Source of the DNA: Afipia sp. | GTDB taxonomy: Bacteria; Pseudomonadota; Alphaproteobacteria; Rhizobiales; Xanthobacteraceae | Length of the DNA stretch: 64,000 bases | Direction: 5' to 3' | Assembly (NCBI GenBank): GCA_017474385.1 | Contig: JAFVHU010000025.1 | Span: 1-64,000 of the forward strand | Part shown: positions 17,099 through 23,600 of the stretch, one piece after another | How positions within the stretch are numbered: the first letter of the stretch is position 1 | Layout: every line of letters begins with the position of its first letter | The notes under the pieces: model-generated | What the model was told of the DNA's origin: nothing | The model's input: only the letters and a program-made list of their open reading frames with translations | Databases searched by the model: none | Program-made: the position numbers and the translations under genes

Positions 17099-17123
17099 AA
17101 CGGGGGGGTGAGCGGAAAGTTCC
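17099..17123 (-). promoter_or_regulatory. EcfG-type promoter for nepR-ecfG
   Basis: On the minus strand GGAAC (17123-17119), 16 bp, then CGTT (17102-17099): an exact match to GGAAC-N16/17-CGTT. It lies 95 bp before the nepR start and explains autoregulation of the locus. Confidence 0.85.
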
Positions 17124-17131
17124 GACCAGGA

Positions 17132-17156
17132 GGAACTTTTCTCCGATTTATGCGTA
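17132..17156 (+). promoter_or_regulatory. EcfG-type promoter for phyR (first candidate)
   Basis: GGAAC (17132-17136), 16 bp, then CGTA (17153-17156), one mismatch from CGTT. Its -35 is only 8 bp from the -35 of the nepR promoter on the other strand, so the two promoters are back to back. Confidence 0.6.
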
Positions 17157-17172
17157 GATAGTCCGAAGCGGG

Positions 17173-17199
17173 GGAACCGGCGGTCGCTTCAATCGCGTT
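17173..17199 (+). promoter_or_regulatory. EcfG-type promoter for phyR (second candidate)
   Basis: GGAAC (17173-17177) and CGTT (17196-17199) are exact, but the spacer is 18 bp rather than 16-17. It lies 40 bp before the phyR start. Either this or the site at 17132 probably drives phyR. Confidence 0.5.
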
Positions 17200-17238
17200 G
17201 CCGGTCCAAACCTGAATTGATGATCGATTGGAGGGGGT

Positions 17239-18039
17239 ATGTCTCGTTCTCAGCTCGTTGCTGAACATTTGCCACTGTTGCGGCGGTATGCCCGCGCGTT
17301 GACCGGAAGCCAGGCATCGGGAGATGCCTATGTTGCAGCCATGCTTGAGGCCTTGCTGCAAGACCCCTCGCTGCTGGAAGAAAAATTCGGGCCGCGCGTC
17401 GGATTGTTCAGGCTTTTCACACAGATCTGGAATTCGGTGTCTCTGAACGAGAGCACCGACAAGGGTCCCGCGCAGGCCTCTGAACAGCGGCTGTCGAATC
17501 TCACGGCGCTTCCACGCCAGGCTTTTCTGCTGCTTTCGCTCGAAGGTTTCTCGGAGGAGGAAGTCGCTCACATCCTCAATACGGAAATCACACATGTTCG
17601 TGAACTGGCGGATACCGCCGGCCGCGAACTGGCCGCAGAAATCGCGACCGATGTGCTGATCATCGAAGATGAGACGTTCATCGCGATGGATCTGGAGAGC
17701 CTGGTCAGGAATCTCGGACACAACGTCATTGGCGTGGCACGGACCCATACCGATGCCGTTGCGCTGGCGAAGTCGAAAAGGCCGGGTCTGATCCTGGCTG
17801 ACATCCAGCTCGCCGACGGCAGTTCGGGGCTCGATGCGGTGAACGAACTGCTCAAGACGTTCGAGGTGCCGGTGGTGTTCATCACCGCATATCCCGAGCG
17901 TTTTCTCACCGGTGAGCGGCCCGAACCCGCCTTCCTGATCTCGAAGCCGTTCCAGCCGGCCATGGTGTCCGCCGTGGCAAGTCAGGCGCTGTTCTTTCAG
18001 CGTAACTCGCGCAGCCGGCCCAGGGCGGCGGTTTCCTGA
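17239..18039 (+). CDS. phyR: Response regulator / anti-anti-sigma factor PhyR
   Basis: 266 residues. The N-terminal ~130 form a sigma-like domain (LVAEHLPLLRRYARALTGSQASGDAYV, and ALPRQAFLLLSLEGFSEEEVAHIL). The C-terminal half is a receiver domain with the acidic pair in IIEDETF, the phospho-acceptor Asp188 in ILADIQL, a Thr/Ala switch in VFITAYP and the lysine in ISKPFQP. Phosphorylation exposes the sigma-like domain, which sequesters NepR and frees EcfG. A GGAGGGGG ribosome site precedes the ATG. Confidence 0.96.
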   Translation: MSRSQLVAEHLPLLRRYARALTGSQASGDAYVAAMLEALLQDPSLLEEKFGPRVGLFRLFTQIWNSVSLNESTDKGPAQASEQRLSNLTALPRQAFLLLSLEGFSEEEVAHILNTEITHVRELADTAGRELAAEIATDVLIIEDETFIAMDLESLVRNLGHNVIGVARTHTDAVALAKSKRPGLILADIQLADGSSGLDAVNELLKTFEVPVVFITAYPERFLTGERPEPAFLISKPFQPAMVSAVASQALFFQRNSRSRPRAAVS

Positions 18040-18064
18040 GATATCAGGCACGAGGCACCGCAAT

Positions 18065-18105
18065 AAAAAGCCGGAACGCGGGACATCCCGTGTTCCGGCT
18101 TTTTT
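18065..18105. terminator. Terminator after phyR
   Basis: AGCCGGAACGCGGGA (18069-18083) pairs with TCCCGTGTTCCGGCT (18086-18100) with one G-T pair, followed by a run of six T and preceded by A5. Confidence 0.9.
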
Positions 18106-18172
18106 GTGATCGCATTCCAATACGCAAAAAAGAAAGGGGTGCGGCCGGCATCACCACGACCACACCCCCGTG

Positions 18173-18207
18173 AGCCGGTCGATTAGGGGCAGGGGGATTG
18201 ACCGGCT
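18173..18207. other. G-rich-loop hairpin in the phyR-18357 spacer
   Basis: AGCCGGTC pairs perfectly with GACCGGCT across a 19-base loop containing GGGG and GGGGG. No coding frame is seen between the phyR terminator and the promoter at 18284; this hairpin is the only other structure. Confidence 0.4.
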
Positions 18208-18283
18208 TCTGGAATGACGCCCGCCGCGCGAAAGTGTTCCCGGTCACCCAATTTTTTTTCACCGGCCGCGCGCTTTTGAACCC

Positions 18284-18309
18284 GGAACGAAAGCCGGGCG
18301 GACCACGTT
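18284..18309 (+). promoter_or_regulatory. EcfG-type promoter for the 18357 gene
   Basis: GGAAC (18284-18288), 17 bp, CGTT (18306-18309): an exact consensus match, 48 bp before the start codon of the following gene. Confidence 0.8.
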
Positions 18310-18356
18310 GAATCCGAAAGCCGCGATCATGCGGCATGGCAACGTAGGGGCGGCAG

Positions 18357-18797
18357 ATGTCTTACATGGCTTCTGGAACTCTCGGAGTGGTGGCCGCGGT
18401 GCTGGCACTGGGTGCCGTGCATCTTGAAGTATCGGCAGGAAACGATTTGCTTGGTCCGGCTCAGCGCGGCGATGCGACGACAACGATGCCGGCCGGTCCT
18501 GCTGGTGAAGTGATAGCAATCAATGTCGATCGCTCGGCCAAGGGCGATCGCGATCCGGCGGTGGCCGCTGTAGGCGGCGTGACGATTTCCTTCAAGGTGC
18601 CGGGCATGACCGACTCGTCGGTTATGGTTCGGATGCCTGCGGGTGAAGACGCCAACGCCCAGCGCAAGGCTCCACCATCAACGGTGGGTTCAGGCAAGGG
18701 ATCGTCCGCAGGCACGCGTCCTGTGGCGTGCGAACCGGTTGTGAGCGTTCTGACAGCCGTCGCCAAGCAGCTTGCCCCCGGGCGCTGTATCACCTGA
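18357..18797 (+). CDS. Hypothetical exported protein, probable EcfG target
   Basis: 146 residues. The first ~27 (MSYMASGTLGVVAAVLALGA and on) look like a signal or anchor helix. The rest is Gly/Ala/Pro-rich with GGVTISFKVPGMTDSSVMVRM and ends with two cysteines (VACEPVVS and APGRCIT). The family was not recognised. An ATG at 18366 is an alternative start. Isolated by terminators on both sides and placed next to phyR with an exact EcfG promoter, it is likely an envelope stress protein. Confidence 0.7.
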   Translation: MSYMASGTLGVVAAVLALGAVHLEVSAGNDLLGPAQRGDATTTMPAGPAGEVIAINVDRSAKGDRDPAVAAVGGVTISFKVPGMTDSSVMVRMPAGEDANAQRKAPPSTVGSGKGSSAGTRPVACEPVVSVLTAVAKQLAPGRCIT

Positions 18798-18817
18798 TCG
18801 GTCGCGGATTTCGGCCA

Positions 18818-18848
18818 TAAAAAAGAGCGCCAGATGGCGCTCTTTTTG
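18818..18848. terminator. Bidirectional terminator between convergent genes
   Basis: AGAGCGCC and GGCGCTCT pair around AGAT, with an A-run before and a T-run after. It serves the plus-strand 18357 gene and the minus-strand 18859 gene. Confidence 0.9.
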
Positions 18849-18858
18849 GTGACGAAAC

Positions 18859-19299
18859 TCAGGGTTGCTCCTCGGGTTCGTCCTCTGCGGCCTGGCGGCG
18901 ATTGGCCATCAGGCCCAGCGCAATTCCGCCGATGGCGACGAGTGGAATGATACGTTTGATTCCGATCGTGCGGACGATCTGCAAACCGGCGGCGAGCACC
19001 ATTGGATCGCTGAGCGCGGTCTGCATGGTGGATTTCGCCGCTTCAACAGGCCTCTTCCTGATCTGCCGCTTGCGCACGGCATAGCTGATCGCCGCAAGCA
19101 CGGTCGCCACGAAGAACACCCCGGCCCCCGCGAAGCAGGCTTGCAGCAGGCCGTATTTCTGAAGCACGAAGACGAAGGCGGCCGCGCACAGGAACGCCGT
19201 TGTGATGAAGAGGCAAACCGCAACCGCGATCGCCAGCGATGTCAGCCGCAATGCGCTGCCGGTGCTCTCCCGAAAGTCATCCATCAACTTCTGAAACAT
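18859..19299 (-). CDS. Membrane protein of YqjE/phage-holin-like type
   Basis: 146 residues from MFQKLMDDFRESTGSALRLT. It has two adjacent membrane helices (about residues 20-70), a basic segment RKRQIRKRP, and a further hydrophobic stretch (IIPLVAIGGIALGLMA) before an acidic tail. The order DUF883 gene then this gene resembles the yqjD-yqjE pair of enterobacteria, which supports a YqjE-like role at the membrane. A TTG at 19314 would add five residues. It follows DUF883 by 86 bp and is likely in the same stress-controlled unit. Confidence 0.65.
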   Translation of the reverse strand: MFQKLMDDFRESTGSALRLTSLAIAVAVCLFITTAFLCAAAFVFVLQKYGLLQACFAGAGVFFVATVLAAISYAVRKRQIRKRPVEAAKSTMQTALSDPMVLAAGLQIVRTIGIKRIIPLVAIGGIALGLMANRRQAAEDEPEEQP

Positions 19300-19385
19300 C
19301 GAAAATCCGATCAATATCCGTCAACGAAAGCGCGCATCGGCACTGCCGGCGGGGAGGCCGGCCGTGCCAGGAAAAATTGCTGCTA

Positions 19386-19757
19386 TCAACGGCGCCACGT
19401 CACGCCGATCAAAAAGCCGAGGCCGACGGCAAGGCCAACAGCGGCCAGCGGGCGCTGGGTGATCGCGTCTTCAAGGGATTCCTCGAGCGAGCCGGCATAA
19501 TCCTGTGCCGCGTCCAGGGCTTCGCTGCCGCGCTTGCCGACGTCGGACATCACGGAATCCACGTCGGCACGTGCCTGCTTGTAGGCCCGTCTGGCCTGCT
19601 TGCGGGCGTCGCCCTTGAGCGCTTCGAGAACATCGGAGATCTGGTCTGCGAGTGCTGAGATATCGTTTTTCACGGCGTCTACATCCTTCTGAAGGCGTTC
19701 ATAAGTGGATTTATCCGTCATGTTCTTCATTGCGTCTTCACCGCCGGTGCTCGACAT
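19386..19757 (-). CDS. DUF883 (ElaB/YqjD-type) membrane-anchored protein
   Basis: 123 residues: a long charged amphipathic helix (YERLQKDVDAVKNDISALADQI and following), then a C-terminal membrane anchor RPLAAVGLAVGLGFLIGVTWRR, the ElaB/YqjD/DUF883 plan. Such proteins bind the inner membrane at the C-terminus and can bind ribosomes through the N-terminal part in stationary phase. An exact EcfG promoter lies 35 bp upstream of the start. Confidence 0.85.
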   Translation of the reverse strand: MSSTGGEDAMKNMTDKSTYERLQKDVDAVKNDISALADQISDVLEALKGDARKQARRAYKQARADVDSVMSDVGKRGSEALDAAQDYAGSLEESLEDAITQRPLAAVGLAVGLGFLIGVTWRR

Positions 19758-19791
19758 CTAAAACTCCCGATAGCCGCATGCTCCGTGCGAA

Positions 19792-19816
19792 AACGCATGG
19801 TTCTTGCGAAGGTTCC
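19792..19816 (-). promoter_or_regulatory. EcfG-type promoter for the DUF883 unit
   Basis: On the minus strand GGAAC (19816-19812), 16 bp, CGTT (19795-19792), an exact match, placed between the AI-2E gene and the DUF883 start. Confidence 0.85.
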
Positions 19817-19822
19817 ATCGCT

Positions 19823-20944
19823 TTACTGGTCCGGTAACTGGGTGTCCTTGACCTGCATCAAGTGCTCCTTGAGGACGAGCCCGACGATCAGGATCGGCGA
19901 CGACAGAAACGCGCCCATCGGTCCCCACAGCCACGTCCAGAAAGCGAGGGTGATGAAGACCGCGAGCGCATTCAGCGCCAGCCGCCGGCCGATGATCGAC
20001 GGTGTCACGAAATGCCCCTCGATGAAGGCGACAACGGCAAAGCCGCCGGCGGCGGCCAATCCGCCGGTCAGGGTCGATGACGTGATGACGCCCACGGCGG
20101 CGAGCACGACGAACATCACGATCGGACCGATAATCGGAATGTAATTCAGCGTCGCCGCGAGCGCGCCGAGACCCGCAGGATTGGGCATTCCGGTGGCGGC
20201 GCAGATCAGTCCGGTGGCGATGCCGAGCCCCATGTTAATCAGCGTGACCGTGAGGAGATAGCCGCCGAGATTGCTTTCGATCTCGTTCAGGATACGCAAG
20301 ACGCGCAGCCGCTCGTCACGATCGGTGAAATTCAGGATCAGCGCTCGGCGCAGGTCCGGCCAGCTTGCAATGAAGAGCACGAGAACCGCGAAGAACAGCA
20401 GGATCTCGGTGAACGTCGGAGACAGAAATTCCAGCGTCGGCTGGACCCATTCGATCTTCGGGAGGGAAAAAGTTGACTCCCCCGGCACAGCCGTTGCGCC
20501 GAACAGCCCCTGCAATTGATGCCAGAACGCAATCGGCCGATCGAAGACGTGAAACTTGTCTTTTAGCGAGGGACCAAGTTCGGGAAGCCGTGTGGACCAT
20601 TCCATGACCGGCGCGGAGATCAGCGCGATCATGAAGGCGAGCCCGGCGAAGGTCGCGGACACGATAAGGATCGCCGACACCGATCGGGGGATACCGTATT
20701 TTTCCAGAAATTTTGCGGCGGGGGACAGCATTGTTCCGATCACCACTGCGGTGACCGTGGGCAGGAAGAAGGCCCGCCCCACGTACAGAACGGCGATGAC
20801 GCTGATGATCAGCAATGCGACCAGAGAAAACGAAACAATATCTGCGCGGCGAATGGTCGGAGGCCGCTGTTCTTTGCGCTCGTCCGGCGGTGCTGCCACC
20901 GCCGGATCTTTTGACTCGCGCACCTCTCGGCGCACGTTGGACAC
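19823..20944 (-). CDS. AI-2E family transporter (PerM-like permease)
   Basis: 373 residues starting at GTG. A short cytoplasmic N-terminus (SNVRREVRESKDPAVAAPPDERKEQRPP in parts) precedes about eight helices. The C-terminal half shows the family marks PNPAGLGALAATLNYIPIIGP and EGHFVTPSIIGRRLALNALAVF. The family includes TqsA/YdgG and PerM exporters; the substrate is unknown. It begins 2 bp after the DUF3309 gene and so shares its stress promoter. Confidence 0.88.
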   Translation of the reverse strand: MSNVRREVRESKDPAVAAPPDERKEQRPPTIRRADIVSFSLVALLIISVIAVLYVGRAFFLPTVTAVVIGTMLSPAAKFLEKYGIPRSVSAILIVSATFAGLAFMIALISAPVMEWSTRLPELGPSLKDKFHVFDRPIAFWHQLQGLFGATAVPGESTFSLPKIEWVQPTLEFLSPTFTEILLFFAVLVLFIASWPDLRRALILNFTDRDERLRVLRILNEIESNLGGYLLTVTLINMGLGIATGLICAATGMPNPAGLGALAATLNYIPIIGPIVMFVVLAAVGVITSSTLTGGLAAAGGFAVVAFIEGHFVTPSIIGRRLALNALAVFITLAFWTWLWGPMGAFLSSPILIVGLVLKEHLMQVKDTQLPDQ

Positions 20945-20946
20945 CT

Positions 20947-21105
20947 TCAGATTCTGCCGAGCAGCAGAAGAATGACCACGATCACCAGGATGGTGCCGAC
21001 GATTCCTGACGGGCCGTAACCCCAGTTAGCGCTATGGCCCCAGCTTGGAATGACGCCGAGCAGGATCAGGATCAAAATAATAATGAGAATGGTGCCAAGA
21101 GACAT
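20947..21105 (-). CDS. DUF3309 small membrane protein
   Basis: 52 residues, MSLGTILIIILILILLGVIP then SWGHSANWGYGPSGIVGT and a second hydrophobic stretch ending in LLLLGRI. This is the DUF3309 pattern of two helices around a Trp/Gly-rich turn. The start at 21105 has GAGGAC upstream; the longer frame has no support. Function unknown. It is first in a two-gene unit with the AI-2E transporter. Confidence 0.85.
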   Translation of the reverse strand: MSLGTILIIILILILLGVIPSWGHSANWGYGPSGIVGTILVIVVILLLLGRI

Positions 21106-21162
21106 GACTAAAGTCCTCGATTTGCGCCGGAGCCCACTGTCATGCACCGGCTTCAGACCGCT

Positions 21163-21187
21163 AACCGGCAGCCAGTCCCAATGTTCC
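21163..21187 (-). promoter_or_regulatory. EcfG-like promoter for DUF3309-AI-2E
   Basis: On the minus strand GGAAC (21187-21183), 16 bp, GGTT (21166-21163), one mismatch from CGTT; 58 bp before the start codon and divergent from the promoter at 21252. Confidence 0.55.
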
Positions 21188-21251
21188 GTCGCAGCGGTTT
21201 GAACCTGCCGTCCGCCGGTTCTCACAAATCATTTCGGGACGAGGTGCGCTT

Positions 21252-21277
21252 GGAACCAAAAGCCGTAAGCCCGCGTT
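21252..21277 (+). promoter_or_regulatory. EcfG-type promoter for the L,D-transpeptidase gene
   Basis: GGAAC (21252-21256), 17 bp, CGTT (21274-21277), an exact match, 52 bp upstream of the start codon. Confidence 0.8.
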
Positions 21278-21328
21278 CGCTCTGTATCCGCATCACACGA
21301 TGCCATCGCAGAACTTGAGGGCAGGCCC

Positions 21329-22156
21329 ATGACACATTCGGCGCAGGCGAACTCAGTGTCTCGAAATTCCATTTTCCGGATATTCACCACGTCCCTTCGA
21401 TCCGCCCGCGGCCTCACCGTCGCGGCGATGGCATTCCCTCTCGTTCTGGCGACGCCGGCGGTGTCTCAAACGCTTGGATATGCTGGCGTTTACCAAGGAT
21501 CGTCCCAAAGGACGTTCTGGTCGGATCAGCAGTCGCTGCCGTCGCCTGGTGTGACTGAGGACGACAGCGCCACGGTTCTTCCCGAGCGGCTTCAGCGCAA
21601 GATCGTCTCTTTCGAAAGCCGCGAGGCGCCCGGCACCATCGTGATCGATACCGGCAACACCACGCTCTACTATGTGCTGGGGCAGGGCCGCGCCATCCGC
21701 TACGGCGTCGGCGTTGGCCGCGAGGGCTTCACCTGGTCTGGCGTCCAGACCGTATCGCGCAAGGCGGCATGGCCGGACTGGCATCCGCCGGCGGAGATGA
21801 TTGCCCGCCAGCCGTATCTGCCGCGCTTCGTCGCCGGTGGCCCCGGAAATCCGCTGGGCGCGGTGGCGATGTATCTCGGCTCCAGCTCTTACCGCATTCA
21901 CGGCACCAACGATCCGTCCACCATCGGAAAGTTCGTCTCCAGCGGCTGCATCCGTCTGACCAACGAGGACGTGCAGGATCTGGCCAGCCGCGTCACGATC
22001 GGTACCAAGGTGATCGTGCTGCCGAAGAGCAGCCGGCTTGAAGCGGGTGTAACGAAAGAGAGAGCTGCGCCGAGAGCCGGCGCGCTCAGACCGCTTCGCG
22101 TCAGCGACTCGGCGCCGCTGCCGTCACATAACGTCAAATTGTCCGGATTATATTGA
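21329..22156 (+). CDS. L,D-transpeptidase (YkuD domain), probable EcfG target
   Basis: 275 residues with a membrane or signal segment (residues ~25-48, ending TPAVSQ). The YkuD domain spans about 105-230: IVIDTGNTTLYYVLG, WPDWHPPAEMI, then the catalytic histidine in YRIHGTND and the catalytic cysteine in SSGCIRLTNEDVQDL. It forms 3-3 peptidoglycan crosslinks or attaches proteins to the wall. A GAGGG site precedes the ATG. A basic C-terminal tail of ~45 residues follows the domain. Confidence 0.92.
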   Translation: MTHSAQANSVSRNSIFRIFTTSLRSARGLTVAAMAFPLVLATPAVSQTLGYAGVYQGSSQRTFWSDQQSLPSPGVTEDDSATVLPERLQRKIVSFESREAPGTIVIDTGNTTLYYVLGQGRAIRYGVGVGREGFTWSGVQTVSRKAAWPDWHPPAEMIARQPYLPRFVAGGPGNPLGAVAMYLGSSSYRIHGTNDPSTIGKFVSSGCIRLTNEDVQDLASRVTIGTKVIVLPKSSRLEAGVTKERAAPRAGALRPLRVSDSAPLPSHNVKLSGLY

Positions 22157-22206
22157 GTGAAAATTTGAGCATGCAGTGTAGCGGATGGACCAAGGCTGAA
22201 GAGGGC

Positions 22207-22866
22207 ATGATGCGTCAGGTAAAGTTGTATTTCCGATCGATGGCGGCCGCCGTCGCGATTGGGCTTGTCGCAGTGTCAGTGGGTGCATCGTCAGCGCATG
22301 CGCGTGATTTCTTCTCCTCGTTCTTCGGCGGATTTGGCGGCGCTCCCGCGCCGTCCGTGTCGGTGCCGTTTGCATCGCCTGATTTCGGGGACGCGCAGCC
22401 GAACAGGCGGGTCAATATCTATGGCAGCAGCTACAGCGGCGGCTCGACGACGTATTGCGTGCGGACCTGCGATGGCCGTTATTTCCCTGTTGCCGCATCT
22501 GACGGGCAGACCAAGGCGGAAGCCTGCAAGAGCTTCTGCCCGGCGACCGAGACCAGAATCTATCACGGCGGCTCGATCGACAATGCGTCGAGCGATACAG
22601 GAAAATCGTATTCCGATTTGCCGAATGCATTCCGCTATCGCAAGGAGCTGGTCACCGGCTGCACGTGCAATGGCAAGGACCCTGCGGGACTGGCCTCGGT
22701 CAAGATCGAAGACGATCCCACCCTGCGCAAGGGCGACATCGTCGCCGGTGCGGATGGTCTGATGGTTGCGGGAAGCAGCCGCCGCAGCGCTGCGCTGAAT
22801 TTTACGCCGGCGCCGAAATCCGTTCGGGCGAAATTCGAACGGCTGCCTGTCGTCGCTGCGCAATAG
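22207..22866 (+). CDS. DUF2865 exported protein
   Basis: 219 residues from MMRQVKLYFRSMAAAVAIGL with a signal peptide ending near SSAHA. The mature protein has YCVRTCDGRYFPV, KAEACKSFCPATETRIYHGG and TGCTCNGKDPAGLA, with several cysteines that could form disulfides; this is the DUF2865 pattern. The upstream frame to 22153 (TTG) has no support, and GAGGG fits the ATGs at 22207/22210. Function unknown; periplasmic location inferred. Confidence 0.85.
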   Translation: MMRQVKLYFRSMAAAVAIGLVAVSVGASSAHARDFFSSFFGGFGGAPAPSVSVPFASPDFGDAQPNRRVNIYGSSYSGGSTTYCVRTCDGRYFPVAASDGQTKAEACKSFCPATETRIYHGGSIDNASSDTGKSYSDLPNAFRYRKELVTGCTCNGKDPAGLASVKIEDDPTLRKGDIVAGADGLMVAGSSRRSAALNFTPAPKSVRAKFERLPVVAAQ

Positions 22867-22885
22867 CAACACGGCGATGTTCGTT

Positions 22886-22921
22886 GTTCCCTAGAGGGAA
22901 CCAAACCTCAGCGGAATTGTT
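22886..22921 (+). promoter_or_regulatory. Palindrome and EcfG-like promoter before the 53-residue gene
   Basis: GGAAC (22897-22901), 16 bp, TGTT (22918-22921) is one mismatch from consensus. The -35 is also the right arm of a palindrome, GTTCCCT-AG-AGGGAAC (22886-22901), so a hairpin at the end of the DUF2865 transcript is an alternative reading. Confidence 0.45.
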
Positions 22922-22984
22922 GACGTGCAGGGATACGGGACACGGCTCTCGCATCCAGCAGAACTGATTTCATGAGGGGTTACC

Positions 22985-23146
22985 ATGTCTTTGCTTATCA
23001 GCGCGCTGATCACATTCCTTGTCGTCATTCTTGTTCTTTATCTCGTCAATCTGTTGCCAATCGACGGCCGCGCCAAGCAGATCGTCCGCATCATTGTCAT
23101 CATCATTGGCATCATTTCGCTTTTGAGAGTTCTCGCGGTGTTTTAG
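22985..23146 (+). CDS. Small two-helix membrane protein (53 residues, Thivi_2564-like)
   Basis: MSLLISALITFLVVILVLYL, then VNLLPIDGRAKQIVR and a second helix IIVIIIGIISLLRVLAVF. The two-helix plan with a short DGRAKQ-type turn resembles the Thivi_2564 family of small proteins. It ends 30 bp before a bidirectional terminator shared with csbD. Function unknown; a stress-induced membrane protein is likely from context. Confidence 0.7.
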   Translation: MSLLISALITFLVVILVLYLVNLLPIDGRAKQIVRIIVIIIGIISLLRVLAVF

Positions 23147-23175
23147 TTCTCACGGCACAGAGTTCGCGCCAACAA

Positions 23176-23202
23176 AAAGCCCCGGCGGAATGCCGGGGCT
23201 TT
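23176..23202. terminator. Bidirectional terminator between the small gene and csbD
   Basis: AAAGCCCCGGC pairs perfectly with GCCGGGGCTTT around GGAAT; the A and T ends suit both strands. Confidence 0.9.
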
Positions 23203-23218
23203 CGTCAATCTGGTGCGA

Positions 23219-23425
23219 TTACTTTAACGTCTTGAACCAGTCGTCCACGTCCTTGTGGATCTGATCCTTGGCGAAGCCGTAGCGCTGCTGGAGCTTGCCT
23301 TCGAGCTGCTCGCGGCGGCCCTCGATGACATCGAGATCGTCATCGGTCAGCTTGCCCCATTTTTCCTTGGCGGCGCCCTTGAACTGCTTCCAGTTACCTT
23401 CAACGCGGTTCCAATCCATCGTCAT
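23219..23425 (-). CDS. csbD: CsbD family stress protein
   Basis: 68 residues, MTMDWNRVEGNWKQFKGAAK followed by EKWGKLTDDDLDVIEGRREQLEGKLQQRYG. This is the canonical CsbD sequence pattern. CsbD proteins are small, charged and induced by general stress sigma factors (sigma-B in Bacillus); the molecular role is not known. An exact EcfG promoter precedes it. Confidence 0.95.
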   Translation of the reverse strand: MTMDWNRVEGNWKQFKGAAKEKWGKLTDDDLDVIEGRREQLEGKLQQRYGFAKDQIHKDVDDWFKTLK

Positions 23426-23448
23426 CCTCCAGTGTTGGAATGATCGAT

Positions 23449-23473
23449 AACGATGCGATGGCGTGAACGTTCC
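23449..23473 (-). promoter_or_regulatory. EcfG-type promoter for csbD
   Basis: On the minus strand GGAAC (23473-23469), 16 bp, CGTT (23452-23449), an exact match, 24 bp before the csbD start. Confidence 0.85.
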
Positions 23474-23545
23474 TGCCGGAACTGCGGCGAAGTGGCGTCA
23501 TTCTGTTGAGAGAACGGCGGCAACATTTTCAAAAGGCTTAAGGCA

Positions 23546-23573
23546 AAACCCCCGGCGCAAGCGCCGGGGGTTT
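23546..23573 (-). terminator. Strong hairpin after malate synthase
   Basis: AAACCCCCGGCGC and GCGCCGGGGGTTT form a perfect 13-bp stem with a two-base gap (a four-base loop in practice). It lies 28 bp after the glcB stop. The T-run on the minus strand is short. Confidence 0.75.
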
Positions 23574-23600
23574 CATCGTCACGTCAATTAGTCGAGCGGA

